A stretch of 64,000 nucleotides of DNA, taken from the NCBI GenBank assembly GCA_033816765.1, contig CM066298.1, forward strand, positions 1,674,001 to 1,738,000, written 5' to 3'. Each line of letters begins with the position of its first letter. Positions within the stretch are counted from its first letter, which is position 1. Origin of the DNA: Nothopassalora personata. Its lineage: Eukaryota; Ascomycota; Dothideomycetes; Mycosphaerellales; Mycosphaerellaceae. The notes under the pieces were generated by a model, which made no database searches, was not told the DNA's origin, and was given only the letters and a program-made list of their open reading frames with translations. The position numbers and the translations under genes are program-made. This document shows, piece by piece, positions 11,385 through 22,256 of this stretch.

Positions 11385-12962
11385 TCATCCATTGCGCCTA
11401 CCCAATGCATCCCTCAAACTGCTCATCCTGCTCGCCATCGTGCTTCCACCCTGGCGCCTCATGTTGCTCATCAGAGCATCCTCCAGCGCGCTTTGCGTCA
11501 CGCTCGCATCGTCCAGATCACTAAAGCTGGAGCCCATGCTCGGCGAGCCTTCACTTCCCTCACGCCTCGAGCGTGGAGACATACTTGCTAGCTGAGCTTG
11601 ATGTCGTGGTGATAACGGCCCGGGAGGTCGATTGTTTCGCTGCCGAGGTACGTGTTGTCCGGAAGGTGTGTCCGATGCACCTTCTGTATCTGTCGACAGC
11701 CTACGATGCATTCCAGATGATGAAGGGGAGGAGTCGGTGACTGTTGTAGTTGTCGAATCCTCGCGAATCGGCTTGGGTTTGCTACCTGTGGCAGCAGTCG
11801 TAGCAAATGATGGAGCAGCGGCTGTTCGCTTGGGTGAGCTGCGTATCGTTGCAGCCGGGTCAGCTCTCGAGGCAGCGGCGAAGGGTAGATAGCCACCCCC
11901 CGAGTCATCGTCATCGTCGTCACCCTCTGCACCGCCGTCTGATGTAAGTGTTTCCAGTTTCGACTTCGGCTTTCGAGCCATCAGAGGTCGCCGGAAAGCT
12001 TGACTTCTCGCCACGGCAGAGACAGGTTCATCATCGGAATCAGGCTCTGACCGGCCTTCGTGCTCTAAAGCGTCTTCATCGTACTCGTCGCAAGACGGGT
12101 CTGTCACTAGTGGTGGCGGTCTCCGAGCAGAACCACTTGAGCCTCGGTGTGGGCGTTGGAGATATGGCTGTTGGCGAGCGGCGGCTGTGGTCGATCCTAT
12201 CACCTTGCTCTGTGTCACAGTGGTCGTGGATGGCGATCGTGATATGGTTCCTCTTGCCTGTGGTGTGCTTGTGCCAGGAGATCCTCCCCGCTCGCCTGCT
12301 GGACTTTCGCGCCTCAAGCCACTTCCCGCTGGCATCTTTGAGTCTAGGAGAATATCAGCTAGGCAACGCTTCATGTATGAACACTAAAAGACATACCACG
12401 GCTGCCACCTCGTTCCATTTTCAGCCCACCGACTGCGCTCCCAGTACCACTACTGCTCGCACCATCTCCCTGCGCGATCCTGGCGACTTGCTTCTTCATC
12501 CTCTCCATGTGCCGTTCGCTCAGCCATGCCGCCTGCATGAGTAGAAACTTGAGGTCAACAGCGAAATCCTGGCTGAGCCCTTCCCAATCGAGGTCGCTGG
12601 TGATGTTAGTCTTCTGATTCGTGAAAGTCCTCGGCATCATGCTTGACGAAGTCGCTGAATACACACCTCTTCCCAGCACTGATGATCTTCCATAACTGGC
12701 GATCTTTCACAGCATCCCACTGCACAGGTGGCGGATCTTCAAAACTTTGCCTGATGAATGGTAGGCGAACGAATACAGTATACTGCGGTGGCGTATTTTT
12801 GACAACTTCTTGCGATGGAGATGAAGGACTTTGTTGTCTTGATGAGATCTTCTCCTTAGACGACCGTTTAGATGGAGCTTGGCCAGCGATCGGCGTTGCA
12901 TTTGAGCTCTGCCTGGATCGTCGTCCATCGCGCACTGGCAATGCTGACGAGGACGGAGACAT
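11385..12962 (-). CDS. ATG29: Autophagy-related protein 29
   Basis: Three exons (12962-12667, 12596-12397, 12343-11385) join in frame into 484 residues. The conserved N-terminal Atg29 domain follows a 57-residue low-complexity leader: YTVFVRLPF, the PPPVQWDAVKDRQLWKII region, then after the first intron DLDWEGLSQDF and LKFLLMQAAWLSERHMERM. The long C-terminal part is disordered (Ser, Pro, Thr, acidic runs). It ends in DLDDASVTQSALEDALMSN and SRMSSLRDALGRR, a short conserved motif seen at the C-terminus of filamentous-fungal Atg29. Atg29 works with Atg17 and Atg31 as the scaffold that recruits Atg1 to the phagophore assembly site. Introns have gtgtgt/gtatgt donors and a ctaac branch. The leader is longer than in yeast, so a start further downstream is possible. 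Confidence 0.92.
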
Positions 12963-13360
12963 CCTTGGCAGGCCTTACCAGTTGGGCATCGAGTAAGGAT
13001 TGATGATGTTGATGTCGCGCGACTTGGTTGTTGAGACGCGAGGTGACAAGCTTCCCACACGTGACCCAGAGTTGCCTGAGGTGTCATGCATGCTCGGTAT
13101 CGGCTCTGATGTTGTATCATTGTAGGTTCTTGAAGTGTACCATTGAAGGACATTTGAGAACAAGAACGAAAGGAAAGGGGATGGTCGGAAACTTCATGAT
13201 TTCTCAAGCATTCACGATCGATACGCTTGCTACGGAGACAGGCCTCGGCCGTGTTGCAAGTCCATCATAACCGCATTTATCAGCATTCCATTGCGAGTGC
13301 CTCTGAGACAATCCCCATATGCCACCAACCACTTGCGCCTTCCCACAAAACAAGCAACGC
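12963..13360. other. Intergenic between ATG29 and RPL21
   Basis: Contains the 5' flank of ATG29 and the 3' flank of RPL21. No gene recognised. Confidence 0.4.
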
Positions 13361-14042
13361 TTAGATAGTGGTCTCGTATGCGATCGGCGCAATGCTCTCT
13401 GGCTTGTTGTCCTTTGTGCTCACAGTTCGTGCCTCCCGTGGCTGTGCGGGCTGTCGCTTCAAGTGGACGTGCTCGCCGGTCTCCTTGGCCTTGCGTTGCT
13501 TGGCTGCGTTGGTCTTGACACGGGCAAGGAACTCGTCACGCGATCGCGAGTGGCGGACGTGCTCGATACGGACGTTGATGCGCTTCTCGATGTAGCGGTT
13601 GCCGACTTGTCTGTAGAGGATGACGCCGACTGCGGACTTGGTGACGTTGTAGACGACGCCGGTCTTTCCGTGGTAGACCTTGTATGGCTGTGGAGTGTGT
13701 TAGTGTTTGTATCCTGGGATTGTGGGGCACTATTTCGCTATGTCCACATGTTTGATATGGTATCTGCTTTCGGAAACCACGTACCATGCCCTTCTGGACA
13801 GCGCCGTTGGCGACAACATCGACGATGTCTCCGACCTTGTACTGCTTGAGGTATGTACCCAGAGGGATCATGCCCTTCTTCTTGAAGTCGCGGGAAAAGG
13901 CTGTTAACCCATGTCAGCATATTCCTCCATGTCCACTCCTTCCCCATGTTCCTTCTCATGCTCCTCCCTCATCTGTGATCCTCCAGGGTGGTGATGTCGT
14001 ACCATAGCGTGTGCCTGCGCGAAGACCTGCGGCGTGACCCAT
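13361..14042 (-). CDS. RPL21: 60S ribosomal protein L21 (eL21)
   Basis: Three coding exons (14042-14003, 13900-13785, 13687-13361) join into 160 residues, the yeast length. The sequence starts [24 protein letters not shown], with the conserved [12 protein letters not shown] strand, [15 protein letters not shown] and the basic [15 protein letters not shown] region, and ends PIAYETTI. eL21 is a structural protein of the large subunit. Acceptors are aacag and cacag. It is transcribed away from RPS9, whose start is 345 bp away. Expression is probably high and shared with RPS9 through the region between them. Confidence 0.97.
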
Positions 14043-14386
14043 TGTGACGGAGTGTGCGGGCTGTTATGTTGGTTAGCAGTCGGTTTCGTAGTCGTTCGGA
14101 GTGTCGCTCGCATACGTTGAAGGGTCAAGAGTTCTGTGTGTGTCAGTAAAGAGTGTTGACGAGCACATCAGCAGGCGCGACTCACAGTTCTGGTGGCTGC
14201 AACGACCGTGACTTCCGTCAATCTTCAAACTTGGAGATTTCGGCTGGGAAGGTGCGTGGCTTGGCGAGTCTCAACGTGGCTTAGTGCCGCCAAGCATCTC
14301 GAAATTCGTGCCTTCCTTCTTCGATTTGCGCTGGCTTCAAGGCTTGAGACCTCAGCGACTGCGAAGACAGCACCAATCGAGCAACC
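14043..14386. promoter_or_regulatory. Shared divergent promoter of RPL21 and RPS9
   Basis: These 344 bp separate the start codons of two ribosomal protein genes pointing apart, so both promoters and 5' leaders must lie here. Several C/T-rich and GCGACTGC-type segments are visible, but I cannot identify a named factor site. A leader intron on either side is possible: gttctgtgtgtgtc at 14130 on the plus strand and similar signals. Confidence 0.6.
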
Positions 14387-15461
14387 ATGGCGTGAGTACC
14401 ACCACAGCACATCGTGTTGTGCAGCAGCTTCTGGATATGGCACATGCGACACAATGCGGGCGCGACAATGATGATGCCGCGAGATCTCGTGCTCCAGAGG
14501 CGAAGAGGCATCGCAGCGGTGGGAAGCAGGGGATGAGCAAGAGCGAGGGAGCGGCCCAACGTGGAGGCGAAGAGACGGAAGGAGACATTGCCAGTATCAC
14601 ATCACAACGAATACTGCGCCCGCATCGCATCGCATACCGCCATATCCAGCTGCTGCACACAGGAGGCCTGCAGACCATTGGCAAGCACAATATGCTAACT
14701 TCACACCAGACCACGCTCGTATTCCAAGACCTACAAGGTCCCACGTCGTCCATTCGAGTCGGCTCGTCTGTCAGTGCACTCCCATGGCCACTGAACGTGA
14801 GCTTGCTCCGTTTCATGTCAATGGTTCTAACCAGTCCGCAGTGACTCCGAATTGAAGATTGTCGGCGAATATGGGCTCCGCAACAAGCGTGAGGTGTGGC
14901 GTGTCCAGCTCACTCTCTCCAAAATCCGTCGTGCTGCCCGGTATGAAGCAATGAGAACTTCGGCACAACGCAACATCTAACCACCTCCCAGTCAGCTGCT
15001 CACCTTGGAAGAGAAGGACCCAAAGCGTCTCTTCGAAGGCAACGCCCTCATTCGTCGTCTGGTCCGCGTCGGTGTGCTCGACGAATCCCGCATGAAGCTC
15101 GATTACGTGCTTGCCCTGAAGGTCGAGGACTTCTTGGAGCGCCGTCTCCAGACCTGTGTCTACAAGCTCGGTCTCGCCAAGTCGATCCACCACGCCCGTG
15201 TCCTCATCAAGCAGCGTCACATCCGGTACGTAGCCCTACGTCTACACATCATTACACAGCTGCTAACACTTCTCCAGCGTCGGCAAGCAGATCGTCAACG
15301 TCCCATCGTTCGTCGTGCGTCTCGACTCCCAGAAGCATATCGACTTCTCCCTGACCTCACCATTTGGTGGAGGCCGTCCAGGTCGTGTCAGGAGAAAGAA
15401 GGCCAAGGCCGCCGACAGTAAGGGTGACGGCGAGGAGGGTGGCGAGGAGGAGGAAGAGTAA
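14387..15461 (+). CDS. RPS9: 40S ribosomal protein S9 (uS4)
   Basis: Five coding exons (14387-14391, 14710-14769, 14842-14940, 14992-15225, 15278-15461) join in frame into 193 residues. The first coding exon is only five bases (ATGGC), followed by a 318-bp intron. The protein reads [18 protein letters not shown], then [19 protein letters not shown], the S4 RNA-binding domain ([25 protein letters not shown] and [15 protein letters not shown]) and an acidic [10 protein letters not shown] tail. uS4 is an early-binding small-subunit protein near the mRNA entry site, where it affects decoding accuracy. The codon phase at every junction is consistent. The exon 2 donor is gtcagt, which is unusual but keeps the frame. 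Confidence 0.97.
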
Positions 15462-16419
15462 GCGACTCGCTTCAACCAGGCTACATTTACGATTCACTGG
15501 GGAAGGCATCGGCATGGCGTTACGTGTGCGGGCATGCAACAGCGGTGGTCGATAGGCGCTGCAATCGAACCAGCTGAGTCGAATGATGTCACGTACCTTC
15601 CATGAACAGTTTGATCATGACGACTTCGGCGCGGTCTAACGAAGCTATGTCATGCTCTGCCTTGGTGGGTGACAATGTATCACCAAAATGCTAGTGAATC
15701 TGAATATGCTGAGCAAGCACTTAGCGTGCCTGCTTGGGAACGCTACTGCGCAGCGGACTTTGTACCTGCAATCAATGATGGTCCTTCACGCACTCAACCA
15801 CAACATAAGCATCATGACACCCTCCAACGGAGAACGGCCAGCAAGGCGGGACGCGCCACAATTTCCACGACACAGTCGGTGTCGTGGTGGGTACCGCGCC
15901 AGAGGAGCGCAGCTTTACAGTTCACCAGGAGAAGAAATGCGCTCGCTCGCCGTACGTCCAAGCAGCATGCTCGGCGCGATGGGCGGAACGCAGAGTAAGT
16001 AGGTGCCACCATTCTCCTGACACTCGCAGTAATTGTGAGGCCGAGGTACGGCCATCCTGAGAACAAGCAATTACAGATAATCGATAGACCTCGACATAGC
16101 ACCTGCAAGCATCAGTAAGACTGCTTCTTTCCACGTCCTCTTCGTCTGGACGTCTCACGTCTATCGTTACAATAGTCAATCTTCGCACGTATCGTGTGCT
16201 TCCATTCACCAGAAAGTGTGCCGCTTTGATGGTCGCACATGCCCGCGTCGACGTCGCTTCTCGTTCAAGACACCGCCACCACATTGAACCGCACCCGACT
16301 TTTGAAGTCATGGTCTAACGAGCAATGGCAATGGCTTGGCATCACCGGTGATCGTCTCAGCAGGCATCATCTCTCTTTTTAGCCATCACATCACCGCAAC
16401 ACTCTCTTGCCCCAAAATC
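15462..16419. other. Intergenic, no clear gene
   Basis: ORFs overlap on both strands (15669-16108 and the minus frame 15922-16311) but show no domain, signal peptide or intron structure. The last 100 bp are the likely promoter of the next gene; ATG 16336 upstream is in frame with it. Confidence 0.4.
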
Positions 16420-17610
16420 ATGGCGAGGAAACGGCGACCTCTCCGCGCCACCAGCGACAAGTCGCCAAATCCAACCACCACCAACCTGTGGACCACCATA
16501 AATGCTTCAGTCGCAGCATGTCCCAACAAAACGCCGATCAAACCACTCAAAGGCGTCAAGAAAGCGCGCCGAAAACATGTCCACGACAATAGCACCCTCT
16601 CTCGGGCAAACAAGGAACTCACACTCGCCGACCGTTTCCATGCTCTGCCAGCAGAACTCCGCGCAGAAGTATTCTCCCATCTCATTGTACGACCAGTCAA
16701 GTGGGACGTCGAGCATCGATCCGACTGCCCGCTTCGCCACTCGGACGACGACTTAACGCCAGCGGTCTGCGACTGGGGATGCGCCGATGGCCATCACTGG
16801 GCGAACTGGCGACAACGCCAGAACGACGGTGTCAAGCCGCGAGTGTCGCCCTGGAGGAGTGCATGGGCTCCTGAGCAAGCCAACCCCTATCTATGTACCG
16901 ACTGCTATCACGAGAAGGCACTTCGCGAGGGACCCCATCCTCGGCCGACCGCGCTCCCATGTTTGTGTGCTCGGAGACAGAATCTGGAGGTCTTTCTGGT
17001 ATGCAAGCAGTGGTACGAAGAGGCTGCCGTGACCTTCTACACAAGAAACGTCTTCGGTTTCGAGAGTGGCTTCTCCTTCGTCAGCTTCTTCACCTACATG
17101 AGTCCGCGTTGGCGACGAATCGTGTCACATGTCAGCATCATGCCGCTGGATTTCGACATTTGGCCTGACGAGGTGATCACATGGGCCAGAGACCCGTTCG
17201 GGAAATATGAGGATCAGCTTCGAGTTCGGCTGGACTCCGTTTCGATCTGGACGAGACTTCGAGAACTTCCAGCGCTCACATATTTGGAGCTGGATCACTG
17301 CTTTCTGACGAGGACGAGGACCGTCAGGCGAATGCAGCGACTAGGCCTGCGAGCTGTGAAGCAAGTCCGCTTCACACATTCCTCGTCGCCTGACGAGCAC
17401 CCAGAGTGGACGAAGGGCACTCCTATGGTATGGCCCGCGTATGCTGGTAGGAAGCTTCTTGTCGAGGGGTTCGCGGGACAGATTGCAAGATCTATCAAAG
17501 GGCAGAGGCAGAAGCAACTGAAGAACAGCACGAAGCTCGATGAAGCGATTTTGGACTTCCGCACAGAGATCGATGAAGCTACACGAACAGTGGAGTGGTG
17601 GGAGATCTGA
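16420..17610 (+). CDS. F-box-like protein with Cys-rich insert
   Basis: A single intronless frame. From ATG 16420 (MARKRRPLRAT) it gives 396 residues; an in-frame ATG at 16336 would add 28. A basic leader is followed by FHALPAELRAEVFSHLIV (about residues 73-90), an F-box-like start as in large fungal families of uncharacterised proteins. Next comes a Cys/His-rich stretch (CDWGCADGHHW, CTDCYHEKA, LPCLCARR) that could bind zinc, then VCKQWYEEAAVTFYTRNVFGF, a motif typical of these F-box-like proteins just after the domain. The C-terminus is helical and basic. A role as a substrate adaptor of an SCF ubiquitin ligase is inference from the family. No lesions were found. Confidence 0.75.
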   Translation: MARKRRPLRATSDKSPNPTTTNLWTTINASVAACPNKTPIKPLKGVKKARRKHVHDNSTLSRANKELTLADRFHALPAELRAEVFSHLIVRPVKWDVEHRSDCPLRHSDDDLTPAVCDWGCADGHHWANWRQRQNDGVKPRVSPWRSAWAPEQANPYLCTDCYHEKALREGPHPRPTALPCLCARRQNLEVFLVCKQWYEEAAVTFYTRNVFGFESGFSFVSFFTYMSPRWRRIVSHVSIMPLDFDIWPDEVITWARDPFGKYEDQLRVRLDSVSIWTRLRELPALTYLELDHCFLTRTRTVRRMQRLGLRAVKQVRFTHSSSPDEHPEWTKGTPMVWPAYAGRKLLVEGFAGQIARSIKGQRQKQLKNSTKLDEAILDFRTEIDEATRTVEWWEI

Positions 17611-17949
17611 GCACCCGTGACATAGCGTCCCGAGAAAAAGGCCGATCAAAGCGGTCGAGACGCCACACCCAGCAATGTTGAAGTAACAACAGTCGGCAGC
17701 TGAGCTTGGCATATATGCTGATGATCCTCGCTGCAATCGGGATCCTTCGAAAGCTCATGCTCCAAACAGCTGAACATTGCGCCACTCTCTTTCACCATGG
17801 CTCTGAGATTTCTTCATCGGGATACGACTTCTCCAGAACGAGCTGGTGAAGTCATTCAGATCGTATAGGAGACTATCGCCAGAAAATACGTCCATGCTTT
17901 TGATACCGCCGCTTCTCACTATACGACCCAGCCTGGAAGAGCATTGCGC
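17611..17949. other. Intergenic
   Basis: 3' flanks of the F-box-like gene and of the GH5 pseudogene. Nothing recognised. Confidence 0.4.
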
Positions 17950-18900
17950 CCTGTCGCAGAGCTTCCTTGGACCTACGCGCCCTCGATGTGAAGTGTGCCT
18001 TCACCTTCGAAGAATACATTGACCTTGTCAAGCGCGCCAGCGAGCTTAAGCCGGACTCCCAACTTGATGTCAAGGGATGGCGAGATGTATGCTTCGCCCT
18101 TGAAACCGTCACATATCATGACTGGAATGTAAACACCAGGGGCATTTACGAGGTCCAGCACCCCTTTCATGTACTTATTGACCCAGGCCACTCCATTGGA
18201 GGAAAGTGCCAAGGGTGCTCCGAACTTGGTGACATCTCGATTGTCGACTGGTTCGTTGAGAGGCTCTAGGGTAATATGAGAGGCATAGCCGGAGTTCTAG
18301 ATAAAGTCAATCGCCGCAGAGACTACACGTACGAATGGTTTAGAGCATTGGCATCATTAAACCAGCCAAAAACATCCCGACGCTCCTCAAACGGAAATCC
18401 ATTTACTCTCCCAGGCAACGAGTGGATATCGATGATGACATGCATATCGTAATTGGTGATGGCGTATGTCGCTATGATCTTGAGAAAGGAGACTTGGTCG
18501 CCACTGTACAGCTGCGAGCTTGGAACTTTGACCCAAACTGCGTATGGTGTGTCTATACTGAGAAGCGTAATATTGGCAGCTGCCAGCTTGTCAATGTCGG
18601 CTGGAGTAATTACGGTTGCGTGGCGTCGGGTCAGGACGCTTGCGTATCTGGACCCGAGAGTTGCGCAGCAGGTCCATTTGTCAACGGCGCTGCCGTAGTT
18701 GGCGCTCTACCAGGTTGTGTCGATTGTTGACTCCTCGATCAGCCAGCCGCCGAGGTTGATGCCGTTGGGTTTGAAGACTTTCCAGTCGAAAGCGGCGGCC
18801 ACAAGTCGCAGCGCTGCTGCGAAGCTCAGATCTATCATCATGTTCTCCATCTGTCGAGATGGAGACCATGATGGTGTTGTTACTATGAGGTCTGGAAAGG
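17950..18900 (-). pseudogene. GH5 exo-beta-1,3-glucanase-like pseudogene
   Basis: Read on the minus strand from about 18800: KPNGINLGGWLIEES, the N-terminal signature of fungal exo-1,3-beta-glucanases, then DTTW followed by TAG where a second Trp is expected. The same frame runs on through WTCCATLGS, ITPADIDKLAAANITLLSI, YAVWVKVPSSQLYSG and MHVIIDIHSLPG to about 18330. There a one-base shift and a TAG (CAG expected in DFIQNSG) occur. The frame then resumes with HITLEPLNEPVDN, containing the acid/base Glu of the NEP motif, and VAWVNKYMKGV to 17973. The C-terminal third, including the nucleophile Glu region, is missing. Lesions include TGG-to-TAG and CAG-to-TAG transitions. The enzyme family acts on cell-wall or laminarin-type glucan and is secreted; this copy cannot be active. 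Confidence 0.75.
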
Positions 18901-19380
18901 AGATCCGGAAGCAGTCCGGAGCCATCCTCCTTCGCAATGATACATGTTATATCTACAACATGGCACTCCAAGCACGGGCCCGTCCACTCGGCTTCTTCTA
19001 TACATCAGCCCACATCCTTCTGTCCTAATTGGCGCACTGGCGTTGGCTCGGGGCAGGTCGGACAAGACTGATCTCCATGCCCACATGCACTGTTCATTAA
19101 AGCACAACCGGGCATCGATAGTGCGAGGGCTGGGTATTGTACAGAAGCAATGACAACACCCCAAGCCGTCGGCCACGCGCTCTGCCCTGAGCGGACGCCG
19201 CGTGAGTGGCGCCCTGTCTAGAAACCGCCCCATCGGACGGTAAGATACCCACACTAAGCGAGACGACCGTGGACGACGCACCTTAGGCACGCACGAAGAC
19301 TACACAGGACGACGCGTACCCTCTACACTATCTTACCTACTACTGCGTACCGTTAGCTTCACTACCAGCCACCAACACCT
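18901..19380. other. Unassigned DNA
   Basis: The N-terminal region of the GH5 gene should begin here, but no signal peptide is recognisable. From about 19190 the base pattern changes to that of the transposon remnant that follows. Confidence 0.35.
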
Positions 19381-19950
19381 CACGTCCCAATCGCGCTCTG
19401 ATAGAGCGTATAACACGATACGAGAGCGAATTGCGCAGCAATGCGTCCTAGGACGTGGTCAACAACAACGCCCTTATGGGAACCCACCTCGAGAGGATGC
19501 GCAACGCAGCCACCTAGGATGATGACAGAGCCTTCGAGGAGTAGAAGGACAAATTCAACTTTATCCTATAGGCATCCGTAGCCGACTTTACCGCGCTTAA
19601 CTGAATGTGATACGCACCAGGGATGACACGCACAAGGGATGACACGCACAAGGGATGACACGCACAAGGGATGACACGCTAGGGATGGTACGCACAAGGA
19701 TAGCACGAGAGGACAGCGCGAGAAGAAGAGAAAGAAAAATAATAAAAAAATACTAACGCGATTAATAGAATAGCATAGAGGAACAGCGTAGGCGTCGTTT
19801 ATTGTCGCATGGAGTAGAGAGGCAGGGTGTGACGTTACGTGGATCTTGACGTGATACCCTCCAAGGGTGACACGCTCTTGTAACTTGCAGCAGTAGTTAG
19901 TCTTGTCTTAAATACCACATCTTCTATAAGCTAGTTTTATCTTGCTTTCT
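19381..19950 (+). mobile_element. Transposon remnant: 3' coding end and non-coding tail
   Basis: From about 19398 to 19602 one plus-strand frame reads as a coiled, charged protein end (ITRYESELRSNAS, LMGTHLERMRNAAT, KDKFNFIL). It is broken by several TAG codons and ends in TGA. All the TAGs sit where Gln would fit, as in the retroelements at the right end of the window. The following 340 bp contain the 16-bp tandem repeats and a GA-rich/A-rich stretch, like an LTR or 3' untranslated tail. The element class is not identifiable from this piece. Confidence 0.45.
19606..19698 (+). repeat. 16-bp tandem repeat array
   Basis: The unit ggatgacacgcacaag occurs three times exactly (19621-19668), flanked by variant copies (tgtgatacgcaccag before; ggatgacacgctag and ggatggtacgcacaag after). 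It lies just behind the stop of the transposon remnant. A related ggtgacacgctc occurs at about 19865. Confidence 0.9.
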
Positions 19951-20994
19951 CCAGAAAGAAAAGGCTACGGACGCTTCTCGAAATCGGTCTCCCTAGCCCA
20001 CATGGCCCACACGGATTGAATGAACATGTCGGCTGCTTGGCAAAAGTCATAGACTTAGCATCAAGCGCCTTTCGTCGCTTGGTCGTTGCACACGGACAGT
20101 CTCCATGAATATTGAGTCCAGCGGTCCAAGAGACTAAGGATGAGATGTGAGATTCACGCTGTGCCATTCGCTTGGTGTGTGAATCGTGCACGAGCTTAGC
20201 GTGAATGGCGCCTCATCACATGGTGACCGGGTCCGCTGCCTGTTGTTGACGCGATAGAGATGTTGTTTCTCTCGTGAGCGTAAATACGAAGAGATACAGT
20301 TCTTGGTTGTGTACGTGCGTTATTATCCGTTCAGCATCGCTGCGAAGAATCTAAGCCAACCATCAACGGCTTTGAAGTTTGGTACGAGATCTGCCAAGAG
20401 GATAGCGCCACTCTGTTGCAAGCTAAGCAAGATGCTGGCCAGTCCTAGTCAGGTCGTTGTGATATGCCATTCAACTCACCTAGTGTTGGTGTTTCCACAG
20501 GACACATAAAGGAGACGCCTGTAGACGGAGCGAACCCTCAGGGGTGGCGACCATGACGGCAGTCATTCTTCAAGACGTCAATGCAGATGGTCTCAGCTGT
20601 TTGCAGTGTCCAGTGGGCCGCAGGCAGCTTCGTACGCAGCAGATCGAGGTCGGAGTTGCCGACACAAGCAGCTCGGGACCACTTCGTGCACTGAGGACAT
20701 TGCTTAAGTACGAGGAAACAGAATCGACTTGCAGGTGCAGTCTCGACGTCTTGCAAATTCGAAGAGAAGGTTCCCGCTCTGCTCATCGTGCTCGACGTTC
20801 AATTCCTTGTTACAGCACAGTGACAAGAGAGATGAAGTCAGTACCCTTGACCACTCACAATGCCATTGAAGCTGGCTTCGTCTGGTAAAGAAAACCCCAT
20901 CTCCAACGTGATTTGCCTGCCCTGCCCCTTGCTTTGTCCTTGGATCACGCTGCTAGGCCCATTTCTTGCTGAGGAAGTACTCGCAGCATCCAGT
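19951..20994. other. No recognisable gene
   Basis: Several mid-sized ORFs occur on both strands. The minus frame 20538-20786 includes CPQCTKWSRAACVG but has no start context or family, and could be debris of the adjacent Cys-rich gene. Confidence 0.35.
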
Positions 20995-21532
20995 GGCTTG
21001 CTCTTAAGAGCCGCTCTCTGCATTGGGATCGGAAGTACAATGGAGTACACTCTGCCCATTCTGGCTGAATGGATCGCCACAAACGTAATCGTCACTCTTG
21101 TCGACCTTGCAGTTGCCCTTGAGATTGCCGTCCAAGTCGACAAAGTCGCCGGTCCTGTGAGAGTATCAAGCTACGACCATATCAACTTAATGCTTCCCCT
21201 AGGTGCCTAAGGCGCGATCAAATTTACTGCAATGCCGCATTTTCGTGTTCCATTCGATCGTCCTGGGTTCGTAGCCCTTGTTGCTGTTTGCAATGTTACA
21301 TCCATTGCAGCAGACCCCACCTCTGTCACCACTAACGTCTTCTTCGGTACTGATCTCGAAGGCATGGCTGTTCACATCGTCACAGAAAGGTGAACTTTTG
21401 TAGAACTTCCAGCCGAAGGCTTGAAAGGGCGCTCCGCCGTCGTTGATGCTCGAAGACTTTTCGCCGTCAAGAGAAGTCGGCTCGGCTAGCTCCAAACATC
21501 GCGCAGGCGAGTGCTGCCAGTGTAGAACGCAT
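20995..21532 (-). pseudogene. Small secreted Cys-rich protein gene, disrupted
   Basis: The minus-strand ATG at 21532 gives a good signal peptide (MRSTLAALACAMFGASRA) and then hits TGA. A one-base shift near 21485 leads into a frame with SINDGGAPFQAFGWKFYKSSPFCDD, GGVCCNGCN and MRHCSKF, ending at 21199. Further down, another frame (about 21170-21004) reads DLDGNLKGNCKVDKSD, YVCGDPFSQNGQSVLHC, with ATGCCEYFL after a stop. Cysteine spacing is compatible with a secreted effector-like or antimicrobial-like protein. With at least one frameshift it looks inactive, unless an unusual intron exists. No family recognised. Confidence 0.4.
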
Positions 21533-22256
21533 TGTGCTGATTTTGAGCTTCCAATATGGACAATGAATAATGGGTTGGGCTGATTCTTTCTTGTTTTGAG
21601 CGAAGATTCGGTGTGAGTTGTCCAGCCAGTTTACGCAATGTTGCTGCCTTCTTACATGTTCATTCCCAAAGACTTCGGCTTAGCGAAAAGTTCATCACCG
21701 ATGTTCGACTGTCGAACCGAAGCCAAACTATGCGAAGAAGAAGGTGGTATCAACCTGTTGCCTTAGCATCTTCGCGATGGAACCTGGACCATTATATTGC
21801 ACGAATCGCCAGATGTAGGAAAACTTGAGTATGCGGTAGTGGCAGTCTAGGATTTTGTCAGCTCTGTCGTTGCACTAAGCATATTGATATGCTTGGCGAG
21901 TGCTGCTCATCCTTCCTCTCCCCCAAGTCCAGCAGTAGATTCCAACAGCTACGTGGTGCTTATGATGAAGTCTTCGGCACACCAGTCCCGTAGCAGATAA
22001 TGCTGCTCTTCTCAGGCAAATGCTCCTGCTTGGGAGATCCGATCGCTATCTTTGGCGTTTGTCCTTGGCGTTTGTTCTTGGACTAGAGGTACTGAGAGCT
22101 TGGCTAGAGTCGTCGACGTCTGTGGCGTATGGTAAAATATATGTGTCGCTCAGCGGCGGGCACAAGACTCGTGATACTTCTGCTCTTCCATACTGTGCAT
22201 CTTCAACACTCGTGCATCAAGCTCCACTTCAATCAGCATACAAGCCCTCCCACAAA
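21533..22256. other. Intergenic
   Basis: Between the disrupted Cys-rich gene and the next one. No domain-bearing ORF is seen. It contains the likely promoter of the six-Cys gene. Confidence 0.4.

Noticed and set aside
15922..16311. Minus-strand ORF of 129 residues
   Set aside because: Arg/Cys/Ser-rich composition without any family pattern; it also overlaps other chance frames.
19606..19698. CRISPR-like array
   Set aside because: Units are directly adjacent with no spacers, and the genome is eukaryotic.
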